Shown here: in pieces, positions 21,292 to 33,885 of the stretch
Position numbering within the stretch: the stretch's first letter is position 1
Layout: each line of letters begins with the position of its first letter
Source of the DNA: Allacma fusca
Lineage: Eukaryota > Arthropoda > Collembola > Symphypleona > Sminthuridae
NCBI GenBank assembly: GCA_947179485.1
Contig: OX359250.1
Location: 15,730,539-15,794,538, forward strand
Direction of reading: 5' to 3'
Length of the DNA stretch: 64,000 nt
Notes under the pieces: generated by a model
Databases searched by the model: none
Told to the model about the DNA's origin: nothing
The model's input: only the letters and a program-made list of their open reading frames with translations
Position numbers and translations under genes: made by a program

Positions 21292-22899
21292 TTAGTACTT
21301 GGGCCGTATATGAAGACTGACCAGTGTCTCAGAATCTGGATGAAAATCAATGTTTCGTAAAAACTCGTCTACAAACTTGACTCTTATTTTTTGTAGCACG
21401 TTCGTATTCATTCCGAGATAGACAACTGGCTCGAATGTAATTGTCGTTGGTTTTATATACTGGTCAACTTGCAACTCTACATCTCTCAATAAGGGGACCG
21501 TAAAATTGCCATAATACTGATTTTCTATGCAATCTGTCAAAATTAACAGCCGCTTGGGATCCCCTGCCTCGGGGGGAGGGAAGTAGGTCCCCGGGTTGTC
21601 ATTTCTGAAATTCTCTTGGTTTTCCTCGGCGATAATGGCTGCGGACACTGTGTAGCTTGTCCCATGCCTAAACACAGCGTTCTCAGGGATACCAAAGTAA
21701 GCATTTAATGTTGAAGACAAAAAAATCGATACAAATGGCGGCAAACTCTCAACAAATACTTTCCCGTTATCAACGTTAAATGTGATATTAAATTCGCTGT
21801 ATTTTTGAGACGCAAATGTCGAATTTATACCCGCAACAACATCGTCTACATCACGACTTTGGGGCTCAGACATGTAATAGAATTGCCTACCAAATTGACC
21901 GAATGTAAAATAAATCCTTTCTCTGGCTTGCAGTTTTTTAAACTCTGCGTCGCTGGCAGGGCGACTGCTGTAATGCGTCCCTACTCCAAACTTACTGCTT
22001 GAAAAGCCAAAAATGCCCACTATTTTGGGGGATAGAATTACAAACTCTCCCTTGTCCCTTGTGGAGTAGGACTTAAAATCTAGCTGTACATTTCCACCCG
22101 CTAACACAGTAAATTTCAAGTCATAATGATTTCTATCCAAACTGTTATTAAGAGTTGCTACAAATACATTTAATGACTCGTGGCTGTCAAATATGTACGC
22201 GTACAAGGACTCGTAAATGTTGTCCAGAAATATAATATTCTCAGTGGATACGTTCTCATTTGCATACTTAACCAACTCAAGTTCAATTGTTTCATTCTGG
22301 CCAATTAATCGACTAAAAGAAGTTTGTGTGCATGTCTCCTTCGCAGAATAAGTCCCCAGGTAAAAATGTAATCTCTCAAATCCAAACAGGGTTGCCAATT
22401 TCGTTGGAATGCGCAGGTGTTCATTCCGGTCAAGTTGGCCAACAGTAATTTCAACCAGTACTTCCAATTCCGGCTTGTTAGCAATTATCGTCAACTTAAA
22501 CCACACGGGGAGTTTTTTCTCTTTTAGAAGATCGTTTAAATGACCCACAAAATATATTAAGCTGTCGGTAGTGTTTGTGAACGTAATTGGTTTCACTGTT
22601 GGAACTTTGATATTTGGAAATAAAGGCGGCGGTGGTGGTGGCGGTGGAGATGGGACGATCGGTTTATTTTCTGGAGTACTGTCGGGGCTCGGGAGAGGAT
22701 TAATCTCGCTGCTTGGGTCACGTGGTAAATATCTCAACGAAACTACGCCAATTTCGTATGCACTGTGTGGACAGACGATAGGATTTCTAAATGCTACAAC
22801 TAAATTGTTTGGGGTTGAGCTCTCACTGCATTTACTGCTAAGCGTCACCCATTTTGGTGTCGGTTCCGGGTTCGGCACCAAATTCTGGCTGGTCAACAT
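21292..22899 (-). CDS. Polinton minor capsid protein (penton-like)
   Basis: 535 residues, single exon, ATG at 22897-22899. A proline run (SPPPPPPPPLF) separates an N-terminal beta-rich region from three similar modules, each ending in a G-F or F-G-I segment followed by an aromatic/glycine strand (LATLFGFERLHFYLGTY; IVGIFGFSSSKFGVGTHY; LNAYFGIPENAVFRHGTSY). The C-terminal part (ILTDCIENQYYG, then PLLRDVEL, EPVVYLGM and a last VSLHIRPKY) fits the penton-like proteins of Polintons, which occupy the five-fold vertices. The start codon lies inside the last exon of integrase, and the two genes overlap by 62 bases in different frames. Confidence 0.82.
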   Translation of the reverse strand: MLTSQNLVPNPEPTPKWVTLSSKCSESSTPNNLVVAFRNPIVCPHSAYEIGVVSLRYLPRDPSSEINPLPSPDSTPENKPIVPSPPPPPPPPLFPNIKVPTVKPITFTNTTDSLIYFVGHLNDLLKEKKLPVWFKLTIIANKPELEVLVEITVGQLDRNEHLRIPTKLATLFGFERLHFYLGTYSAKETCTQTSFSRLIGQNETIELELVKYANENVSTENIIFLDNIYESLYAYIFDSHESLNVFVATLNNSLDRNHYDLKFTVLAGGNVQLDFKSYSTRDKGEFVILSPKIVGIFGFSSSKFGVGTHYSSRPASDAEFKKLQARERIYFTFGQFGRQFYYMSEPQSRDVDDVVAGINSTFASQKYSEFNITFNVDNGKVFVESLPPFVSIFLSSTLNAYFGIPENAVFRHGTSYTVSAAIIAEENQENFRNDNPGTYFPPPEAGDPKRLLILTDCIENQYYGNFTVPLLRDVELQVDQYIKPTTITFEPVVYLGMNTNVLQKIRVKFVDEFLRNIDFHPDSETLVSLHIRPKY

Positions 22900-24111
22900 C
22901 TTTCTTGGGAACCTCTTCCCACTCGGGCACCGGTGAATCTCTAGCGTCTCTCCTCCTCTCTTGTTTCACAGGCGACAGCTCTTCAACGTAGAATTTGCCC
23001 TCCAGTGGCTCGTTTGTACCCAGTGTAACTAGGCTAAATGTGTAAGGTATTGTTGGGTGTACTTTACTTACAGCGAATATCTCCCGAGAGAAGTTTTCCG
23101 AGTATCCTAAACAGAGTTTAAAAATAAATTACAATATCCAATTTTAGTAAAAATCAATATAATTCAAACTCCCTCCCCGCCTACCTTTTTCAAAAATTAT
23201 CTTGTTTTTCCCAATACGGACATGATCTCCGACTGCCAATGCTGGTGGCTTTCTGGCCAAGGGTTTTTCTTGTATATATTTCTTATACATGTGCCACCAG
23301 ACGTCAAAACTGTCCTCAAAACGAACAGATGCCGGCGTCCGATTAATTGTGCTGTGTACGGTGTGGTTATAGGTGTTTACAAAGTCCTGTAGCTTGTCGT
23401 CAAATTTAAGCGTACCTCTATGCGTCAAGTATCGCTGAATTCTTGTAAATAGGGTGCGAATAAAACGCTCGGCTGGACCGCTTTTAATTGGGGACGCAGT
23501 AGCATACCACTGAATTTCGTTTTCCCCCAATAAGGATTGAAAGGCGCGAGATTTAAACTCCGTACCTAAAACGAATACAAATTATTGCCGTATAGAAATG
23601 CTCCGAAATTTATTGCCGTCAGTTCTTCTATTAATTTGATTTAATTTGACGCACCTTCGTCCGTCCAAAGGTAATCTGGGCGAATGGGATGGGCTTCTTT
23701 CAGAATAGATTTGAAAGCTCCGACCACGTGCTCCGCACTCTTTGACTTTAGCATTCGACAGTACGCATACTTACTCAAAAAATCAATGCACACAAACACA
23801 CATTTGTTACAGTTATTATAGGGCACCCACTTATCGGAAAGTATTTTTAGATCCGCACACCATGTCGAATTAACTAGACTGACTTGAACCTTCCTTCTCC
23901 TAAATTTCCTTTTAATTGGCCGATGTAAACTGAAAGTCTCGATTTTTTGTAGTTCACTCTGGACGGCGTCCTTATCCGTCCATTTTTTCCTCTGCTTTAA
24001 AAATCCATGTAGACCCGAAAAGGACCCCGAAAGACGCTGGTTTAAGTAGCTTCGTTTAATTTCACCTGCACTACTGCTACTACTACTACTGCCACCACCA
24101 CCATTACTCAT
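22838..24111 (-). CDS. Polinton integrase (retroviral-type DDE)
   Basis: Three exons, 23655-24111, 23185-23565 and 22838-23106, with introns of 89 and 78 bp; the joined length is 368 codons plus stop. The catalytic triad is present: Asp in TWCADLK, Asp in LWTDEG and Glu in PAERFIRTL. The last two are about 33 residues apart and lie on different exons. The final exon carries the C-terminal chromodomain-like or SH3-like segment (FYVEELSPV). The enzyme inserts the element into the host genome. The start overlaps the upstream zinc-protein stop as ATGA, which suggests close coupling. The N-terminus begins with a G/S run. Confidence 0.9.
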
Positions 24112-24620
24112 TTTGCAGTCTCCAAAACTTTTCTGAACGGGCGCAATGCCTCATTGTCATCTGGACTGTCGTTTGGGCCCAGCACAAATGTTGAAAAACA
24201 AATTCCACACAATTTTATGGCGTCCAGGAGAGCAAATTCGTACACTACGATTCCCTTGCTCAAGTCTCTATAGTCCGAGATTGTCTCAAGGTGAAATTGA
24301 CGCTCAACAATTTCCTCCTCCAGTGAATCGGATTTGCAAAATATGCACTTGTAATTCCAAAATGATTTGTACGTCTTCAGCCAGAAGGCAGGATCGAAAA
24401 CTTTGTCTAATTTTGAAATATTTCGACTGTCGGTAATTTCTCGTGCCGCACTATCAATATTTCCAATGGTCTTTTTAGTCAAGTAAATTGTGGAGCACCT
24501 CTTGCAGTACCGCTTAAAATCGTGGACTTGAAGCTCGACTATATGCTTTGACTTGAGCCTATACAAATAACTAAATTTACACGAGTGGCACTGGACGTCT
24601 TTTATTTTGATTTTAGTCAT
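24108..24620 (-). CDS. Cys-rich zinc-ribbon-like Polinton protein
   Basis: 170 residues from the ATG at 24618-24620, ending in an ATGA overlap with integrase. Four C-x2-C pairs are spread through it (CHSC, CKRC, CIFC, CGIC), enough for two zinc ribbons. No family is recognised. Tight coupling with integrase suggests expression from the same unit and perhaps a DNA-binding or regulatory role. That is inference from position only. Confidence 0.6.
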   Translation of the reverse strand: MTKIKIKDVQCHSCKFSYLYRLKSKHIVELQVHDFKRYCKRCSTIYLTKKTIGNIDSAAREITDSRNISKLDKVFDPAFWLKTYKSFWNYKCIFCKSDSLEEEIVERQFHLETISDYRDLSKGIVVYEFALLDAIKLCGICFSTFVLGPNDSPDDNEALRPFRKVLETAK

Positions 24621-24988
24621 GTCGAAAATTGAGTACACTCGACCACCGCACCAGCCCAACTATTCCTTCCAACTGACAAACTCTGATGGAAATAAATTCA
24701 ATTTTATATGTTCGAGGGATTGGCTTTATTTACACATACTCCCTGTAGGTAATAATTCACGTAACATCCCACAGTCATCCCAGCAATACATAGAAAATGG
24801 TGACTGACTTGAAAATATAAAATCTTTAACACATGTGCAATAATAATTCATTCGGAACATGTAACTGAGATCAACACGAACACAACAAGACAACAAGTAT
24901 AACAATATAACAAAAAAGTATAATTATTAATATAATTCAAATAAACAATTCATAGTCCGAGGTGTAATACATGACAACAAGACAATAA

Positions 24989-26704
24989 TCAATGGCCAAA
25001 AAACCGGTTCAATCTGGCAATAGCCATATATTTGGCTTGCCTAGGAAGCTGAACGCGCCCCAAATTTGGCTGTGGAGCATCTTCTTCCTCCTCTTGCTCT
25101 TCTTCGTCATTGGGAACAGCAGCAGCAGCAGGTGGACCCGGTGGCACTTCCTCCCCGACAAATTGCAGCTCTTCCAACTCCATGTCCAACTGAACATATC
25201 TCCCCCCGGCTTCGTCTTCGTTCAAATTAAGAATTGCAGGCCCATCCTCATCTTGCACCTGGTCAAACTGGTCCGCCACAACTAACATCGGGTTCGGACG
25301 ACAAGGAGCTTCCACATAACGTGGCGGCTGGGGCACTGCTGGAGCTTGTGGACGTTGGGCTCGTCCAACACGTGGCATGGGCAGAGGATCCTCCTGCTGG
25401 AGTATACCCAATACTTGGTTAGCTGCATTCGCAGCCGCGCCACCAGCACCAAGCTGATTTAACACTACGGAAAATGCAAAGAAATCAGCAATGATTATTC
25501 TCTCTCATTTGTTTATGCTTTTTTGATTACTAATTATATACTTAAACCGCTTAAAAAAATATTTTCTACCATGTCGGCCAAGTGCCACGTCTTCTGCATC
25601 AGCCTCGTGTCGCATGAGCTCATCCAGCCAGGCCCGAATGGTTTGTCGGCGAGCAAACCTATTTCCAGCAGGAATGAACCCCTGAATGTTGGCCAAGTCC
25701 TGGGGGTTGACATGGGGTCGATCTTGCCTGAATCGACGTTGAAGGAAAAAAAATCCAGCAACGCCCAAAGCGCCGAGTAACAGAGACCCAATTAGACTCA
25801 GAACGCCTGCAAAACAAAACAAAAAAACATTATTATTTTCAACATTGGCGGACCAGTCTATGCATTGGCGGACCAGTCTATGCATTGGCTGACCAGTCTA
25901 TGCATTGGCGGACCAGTCTATATACATTGGCTGTCTAGTTTATACATTGGTTGTCTAGTTTATACATTGGCTGTCCAGTTTATACATTGGCTGTCCAGTT
26001 TATACATTGGCTGTCCAGTTTATACATTGGCCGTCCAGTTTATACATTGGCTGTCTAGTTTATACATTGGCTGTCCAGTCTATACATTGGCTGACAAGTC
26101 TATACATTGGCTGTCTAGTTTATACGTTGGCTGTCTAGTTTATACATTGGCTGTCCAGTTTATACATTGGCCGTCCAGTTTATACATTGGCTGTCCAGTT
26201 TATACATTGGCCGTCCAGTTTATACATTGGCCGTCCAATTTATACATTGGCTGTCCAGTTTATACATTGGCTGTCCAGTATATACGTTGGCTGACAAATT
26301 AATAATATTAAATTCGTACAAAGTCTTTCAAATCATTAATTACCTGTTGCGGGCCAATTTATTGTTGGAACCGTCCTTACAATAGTGTCAGCACATTCTG
26401 GCAGATTACATTCGTCAGGAAATCGAGCAACCCCAAGCACATCGTCTGACAATTCAACGAGGTCCTCGAAACATTTTCCTACGTGTCCAAAAATAATGCC
26501 CCAGTCACAGCGTTCATTTCGTGTACAGTCCAGGCAAGAAAGGAGGGATGCACACACTGAAAATAAAATCAAACCGTATCACTCTGTATTTACTCAAGTT
26601 AAAAACAAATAAATCGTAATTATTAGCACGGGCTTTTTTTAAGAGTCACAAAATTAAATAATAATAATTCTGTCAACAAGTAGTTGTCTCTTACCACTGG
26701 CCAT
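24989..26704 (-). CDS. Four-exon single-pass membrane protein at the Polinton end
   Basis: Exons 26695-26704, 26344-26556, 25570-25806 and 24989-25464 give 311 residues in frame. Every junction is GT-AG, and exon 1 is only ten bases (ATG plus a GTAAGAG donor). The N-terminal 70 residues are Cys-rich (SCLDCTRNERCDW, DECNLPEC). A membrane span follows (LSLIGSLLLGALGVAGFFFL), then a basic stop-transfer R-x-F-R-Q-D-R, then a long proline/alanine- and acid-rich tail. A short hydrophobic start could act as a signal sequence. The topology suggests Cys-rich outside and acidic tail inside. It is not recognised. Whether it is Polinton cargo, a virion envelope-type protein or a host gene at the insertion edge cannot be decided here. 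Confidence 0.6.
25848..26297. repeat. 20-bp minisatellite inside an intron of the membrane-protein gene
   Basis: About 22 near-identical units of the form TATACATTGGCTGTCCAGTT, with a variant block GCGGACCAGTCTATGCATTG at one end. It lies wholly in the 537-bp intron at 25807-26343. Because three units make exactly 60 bp, it creates a long spurious plus-strand open frame. Units vary at a few positions (GTCCAG, GTCTAG, GACAAG), as in an array that mutates and spreads by unequal exchange. Confidence 0.95.
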
Positions 26705-27445
26705 TGCTGCTTTATAACAAAAATAAACGAGTTGAAGACAAAAACAAAATGAAACAACTATTCCAACAATAACAACAACAAAAATAACAATATAAATTCA
26801 GATCGGGTCGGGACAAAAAAAAACATTAGGTGTTGACACAACGATAAGGGAATCCGAAAGAACAATCACAAACGCCAACTTCATAGCTCGCTAAACAAAA
26901 CGTTCCAGTGGTAACTAATTACGCTTTTAACTATACACGACAGTAATGACAAAGGACATTACCTACACCAATCCCCGTGCGTCTTCATGGAAATTGGACT
27001 GGTAGCTCCAGGGCTCCAATCTCCGTGCGTCTCTTTCCCCCAACTCTTATGACATTCATGGCCGAAACAATTAGTTCGTAATGATGGATGCAAGTGCTGG
27101 GTGCAAAATATGAAAATGTATTTCTTAAATAATTAATTTGGTGACAATAATTTAATATTATTTACTGTGAACTGGACTGTCCACACTTTGCTCCAATTAA
27201 TTTCGCTGTATGAAGTCGACAGGCTGCGTTAGTAAATTTTCAACCTCAAATACTTTGTATGCTTTATTACAATGTGTAGCAACTGACGCTGATTTATTAT
27301 GGATAAAAAACAGGTTTATAGTCCTTATAGACTTTCGCATGCCCTTAGGAACTAACTATTCCTTTAATCGACTCTTCTGGTCTTCTGGTAACTTCACTGT
27401 CACATTTTTAAAACCAAAGGAGTACACTGGAGTGTCAAAACTTAC
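26705..27445. other. Polinton right flank / BUB3-like intron
   Basis: No gene is seen. Short repeats (CCAATCCCCGTGCGTCT at about 26969-26985 and a one-base variant at about 27016-27032) lie here. The Polinton right terminus should be in this stretch, but a terminal repeat could not be recognised because its partner is in the gap. The final part is downstream of a strong splice donor (27445). Confidence 0.4.
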
Positions 27446-28337
27446 TTTCTTGTCCGGGAAAATTTTGATGCTTTCTATCTGCTGAGATCGTAATTCCGAT
27501 TTTGCCTCTGAAATAAAAGACTTGGTGTTCCTCAAATCCCAAACTGATATCACTTTGTTAGCAGTGCCAACAACTACAAGTTCGTCTCTGACGTCCATAC
27601 AAAATACCTGAAACAATTATTGCAAATGTGCATTACTTCCAGCATGAATTCGATCTGTGTGGAAGCAGACTAGCATCTCTGCTGAGACAAGAAATTAAAC
27701 TCCTCACCTCATTAACTTGAGGTAGAGTTCCTACATAAGATGAGTTTCTTGAGTCCCAGATCCTAATGCTTGCATCCCAACTTCCGGTAACTAGAACCCG
27801 TTCATTTTGACTATGTTCCATGCATCGAACAGCATTCATATGTTCTCCGATGTCAGTACCTGTTTTGTGATGACATTTTAGTTGGTTAATTTTGTATTTG
27901 TAAGGATTAATTTTAAAATATTCTCTCTCACGTAATTGAGTCTCCAGATCAAGGCAATAAACAGTACAATCCAGACCCCCATAGTAGAGTCGGTGGCTCT
28001 GTGTTACAGTCAAAAAATCAGGAAAAAGAGAAAAAAATCTCTGAATAGATCATAAAATTTTTAATTAAATAAAACAGTTCTAGTAGGAGGGTTGTGCCAA
28101 AATTTAGAGCAGTAAAATCTATACCGTCGTGGCACAACAGAGTAAAGGATGATTTTCTTCCGAAACGAACACACATTCCTGCTTCTTCACGTCATATATT
28201 CTCATAAATCCATCCCATGCAGACACTGCCAACAGTTGAGGTGCTGCTAGAAAAAATCTCAAGCAACTTATGGAATCCTGTGGGGGCTCAGGTAAGACAA
28301 ATTGTAAGGAAGGTCGGAAAGTTAAGGAATTCATCAT
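27446..28337 (-). CDS. BUB3: BUB3-like WD-repeat protein, 3' exons missing
   Basis: Exons 28125-28337 (ATG at 28335-28337), 27708-27998 and 27446-27607 are joined in phase 0 to give 222 residues. Motifs match BUB3, which recruits checkpoint kinases to unattached kinetochores: an N-terminal PPQDSISCLRF, WDGFMRIYDV, GGLDCTVYCLDL, LVTGSWDASIRIWD and VVVGTANKVISVWDLRN. The protein stops at FPDKK, directly followed by a GTAAGT donor, where about a third of the propeller (WD 5-7) should follow. Nothing like those blades is found before the Polinton. Exon 2 has an extra basic stretch compared with usual BUB3. It is either a gene split by the Polinton or a gene cut by misassembly. It could also be a diverged paralogue. 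Confidence 0.78.
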
Positions 28338-29367
28338 TCAATGGAATAGTAGCGACTTTGGAGGAAAAATCCCTCTTTATTTGTCAGGGATCCTGTGGGG
28401 AGACAAACTATATTGAGGACTTATCCAGGGCTTAATATTAATTTCACCCTTGAAAAGCCAATAAGATTATCCAACTATATTAATTCACGACTGGTACTAG
28501 CTTCTACCATGTTTAATTGACACTTTAAAAAAATAGTTATTAATTAGTCACAGCAAGTCATCTTGAAGACATGGAGTATTATTATGCAAGATATGTACAT
28601 ATTTGGAACTGACAAGTATTGTAAATTTAGATTATTGACTCTGACTTGTTTGTAGGGCAATTTACGCAAGGTTGAAATTACAGGTAATATGCATATCCAC
28701 TTATACTATGTGAATTTCACAAATGAGTCTTTTTGTTAGCTCAACAACTCATTTGGGATTTTAAGTAGTAATACTACAGCATTTCCTTAAAAAGGCATGG
28801 ACGCAGTAATACACGGAATGTAGCGAAAAACAATTTTTATATTACACTTGTACGATATAATAATGAAAACTGTCATTACAGTTCGGCGACTATGCTACTA
28901 TCATGAGCATTTGACAGCAACTTTGTAAGAACATTTACGAAAATGCTGCGATTGTCTGCTTTTATTTACAATATTTGCATGATTCACAAATTCACAAACC
29001 CCCGAATCCCAGGTTGTGCTTAATTTGGGAATAATTTGCCTCAATAAGGAAGGACTATGGACGCTGTCAATTTACACGAATTCGATCTTTTTCGACAGTT
29101 ATGTTGCATATTATATTTGCATATTTTATTTTGTCTTTGCTATATACCCATTTATAATATCCTATGCTAAATGTCTGAAAAATAAAAGGTCACTAAATTA
29201 TGGAATACAAATTCTAATGGGCATATATTAATACTATTGTTAAAATTAAGATAATTAAAAAGCATGCGTAGTTTGGTAACACTTTCGAACCAGCGTTTTA
29301 AATATAAAAATCAAAATTACAAGTAATTTACAGTATATAGAAGGGATCAAAACTAGGTGCAATTAAA
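28338..29367. other. Intergenic
   Basis: AT-rich, between the BUB3-like start and the SIAH-like stop (both minus). It presumably holds the BUB3-like promoter. No supported gene, repeat or RNA was seen. Confidence 0.4.
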
Positions 29368-30672
29368 TCATAGCTCGTTGATTGTAGTGTACAAAACCAA
29401 GGAATGTTTGTAAACCTGCTTACTGACATCATCCCGTGCATTATCTTGGGATAATGCCATTAGTTGGTCTTTTTGCAAAGCAAGGTATAGTCCAGATTTC
29501 TTGATCTCCTCCAGAGGCTTACGGAAAGACTGAACGGGAATACTTATTTTTATTTCACAGACCTGAAAATTGTGTTGCAGCTTTTAGTGTATAGTGACAC
29601 GGAAATGTATCTTATTACTGAAGTTGAGCGTGCTATTTTTTTAATGTATCTCTGTAGATAAAACTTACCCCTTTCTTCAAAATTATTGTTGCTGCATATT
29701 TGACACTTTTCAATTCATCCCCAAACTTGGACACCCACATATAAAGTACGGAGTTCTCCAAGATCAAGTGTTGCATGAAGACACAGTTGTCCAATCCAAT
29801 CGAATACAATGGCCAACTGCAATCTACAGTATACACGAGCTCCTTAAGAGTACCAGTTAATAGCATACACTCATGGAATACTTGTTATAGCAAACTGTTT
29901 AATAATAATTATGGTGCATTTACTCTGACTAAATGAGTTGCAGTAAACAGAACGGGATGTCTCTAAGTTCTCTACAGCTCGAATTTTTCTGATATTATGG
30001 CAATCATTCAGGTGAGTCAGAAAAACTGAGTACGGAATCATTTTACCCCAGCAGCTCTCACGGAGGCTCTCCGAGCAAGGTACAGGTCTTTACATTGAAC
30101 GTCAAAGCGCACGTACATATGTAAGTAATGCGGAATAAATTACATGAAATAAACCGGATTTTTCCCTACGTATCATGACTGTACATGTAGACGGACGTAT
30201 TAGGTTAAAGTAAGGAATATTATACTGTAGCACTCACCGAAACTCACAATCGCTCAAATGATTCATGATTTCACTCCATCGAATGTACGCAGAGCATCCT
30301 TCACTGCGATAAAGACATTTAAACACAAATGACTTCACAACATTCTCGGCCACTCTGTTCCTGGTATTAGTTACTGGGCCCATGCAAAATCCACAGCGTG
30401 GGTTGAAATTTCGACATGACGAGCATATGACATGACCATTTTCACAAGTGAATATAGGCCTGATAGGAATTTCCAAGCAGTTGGAGCACTGTACAATTTT
30501 TACAAGCTCTATTCGTGAAGCAGAGTCGTGAATGTCTTCAAGTTTAAAGCTAACGCTTCTGTTGTTAAAAGTTAAAGTATTTTATTATGACTCAGATTCG
30601 TAGCTGCCTAAAACAAAATATTATTGAAATCCCAAATGTAACTTACCCGACGTTTTTCTTAGGTCCAGCCAT
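29368..30672 (-). CDS. SIAH/Sina-type E3 ubiquitin ligase, diverged
   Basis: Exons 30647-30672, 30238-30558, 29924-30087, 29669-29880 and 29368-29562 give 305 residues, in phase at all four junctions. One intron is only 43 bp (29881-29923). The RING finger is complete (CSNCLEIPIRPIFTC, GHVICSSC, CGFC). The SIAH-type zinc fingers follow (CLYRSEGC, HLSDC, then CSESLRESCW and HLNDCH). The C-terminal half fits the substrate-binding domain (LDNCVFMQHLILEN, LYMWVSKFGDE). Sina/SIAH proteins are dimeric E3 ligases that send substrates to the proteasome. The sequence is much more diverged than canonical SIAH1, so it is probably a lineage-specific sina-like paralogue. The third exon's donor is the least certain. 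Confidence 0.82.
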
Positions 30673-32069
30673 TGTAGGACTAGTAGGAGAAACATTGACT
30701 TCCAAACTGCTTGAAGATATTTCTTTAAAAGTAGTCATTAAATGATAAGTAAATATAAATTGATTTACACCTGTGACCTGTGACAAAATTTCCGCTACTT
30801 TTGATGCCAACGCACTGAGGTGATGACTGCTTATGGATGTTGAGCTAGTATTTTTTGAGTGTGTATTATGTTAAAGTAAAACCAATATTGTGGATATTTT
30901 TGGCTGGGAGTATTTCCCTATATTTTAGCATTTATAATTTCAGAGATAACCAAAAGCTGTCAGCATTCATGCTAATACTACTGGCTATAGTATCTGTTAC
31001 AAAAAGGTATTTCATAACTGTGCTCCAAGACTCCATTCCACAAACCACAAGCAAAGTAGGTAGGGTTTGAAAATAGATTTCGCATTTAAGAAGATGGACC
31101 ACACTCTCAGGAACGTTATAAGGAAAAGTAATTAGAAGTATAATAATTGATCATTAAACAATCCAATAGAATAAAATGAATAATCCTTGCTATATCTGTA
31201 ATTCCCACGAATCCCACCATTTAATGCAACTATGCTATTGGTAGGAATGTTCATCATTAAGTATTTTGAGTACGAAAATCTCATAAACTTATAAGCTTTG
31301 AAGCAATAACAATTTGCATGAATGTAGAATTAAACTTGTCAATAATAACGTTTATTATCTGTATTCGAAAAGTTAATTTTTCATTCATGGTATAAAGTGA
31401 AGAATATAATACATTGAGTATTTCCCACGTGTCAATGCAATGAACTTTTCATTGGGTCATTTTAGTCATGTTACATTTTTACAACTATTATTGTTACGGA
31501 ATTTTTACACTATTGGTTTACAGCTTGGTCACTGTAAACGCATCAACCAACTGTCATTTTGTATTGGAGGGTGTGTATTCAGGGTGATTGTAAAAAAGTA
31601 CACTTGTAGAAGAAACTCACTACGCAAAAATGTTGCTTTAGATCTGTAGATATATGTATGTATTCTACTTATGTATGTATGTCTACTTAATATAATAATT
31701 TAAAAAAATTTAACAATGACTTTATTTTGCTCATAGTTTTACACCTGTGGTGAGTACCACAGGTTTATGTACGAAAACGCATCTACCACAAGAAACAATC
31801 AGAGAATGGCAGCAGCCCCTTAATAGTTGCAAAATGCAAATGCTCAAGTTCAAATGTTTTCTCGGGCAAAATCTGGCTTTTCCTAAAAGGCCAAAGCTGA
31901 AAAACTTGTCACGCGTACGGAGCAATCACCGATTAATTACTGTATATATGCATTATTTCTTGACTCTTGCTCATGTAGAGATACCAACTATCAAAACTGA
32001 AATTTCTTGACCAGTTGATTCCTTGCAAGCCAGTTGAGAGGTGCGGTTGATTTGCATTTGTCAACCAAA
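30673..32069. other. Intergenic between divergent genes
   Basis: Lies between the SIAH-like start (minus) and the protease start (plus), so both promoters should be here. No coding region, repeat or RNA gene could be supported. Confidence 0.4.

Positions 32070-33885
<1,816 letters not shown>

Larger units (their letters stand above)
13651..26704 (-). mobile_element. Polinton/Maverick (adintovirus-like) element, nearly complete
   Basis: Consecutive minus-strand genes encode protein-primed-type PolB, packaging ATPase, adenain-like protease, double-jelly-roll-type major capsid, penton-like minor capsid and retroviral-type integrase. That set defines Polintons, virus-like DNA transposons with capsid genes. 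Integrase and PolB sit at opposite ends, as is usual. No terminal inverted repeats could be assigned: the left end is lost in the gap, and the right end lies somewhere between the last gene (26704) and the BUB3-like exon (27446). All recognised genes are open apart from the gap, so it looks recent. Several genes need spliceosomal introns to be complete. The span given is that of the genes, not of the true termini. Confidence 0.92.

Noticed and set aside
25848..26297. Possible CRISPR-like array
   Set aside because: Units are contiguous 20-mers with no spacers, in animal DNA.
25865..26385. Long plus-strand open frames of YIHWLSSLYIGCPVYTLAVQF repeats
   Set aside because: Produced by the 20-bp minisatellite, whose three-unit period is 60 bp. 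They lie in an intron of the minus-strand gene.
27356..27445. Extension of the BUB3-like frame to a stop at 27356
   Set aside because: The 29 codons after FPDKK do not resemble BUB3 and begin with a perfect GTAAGT donor, so they are intron.
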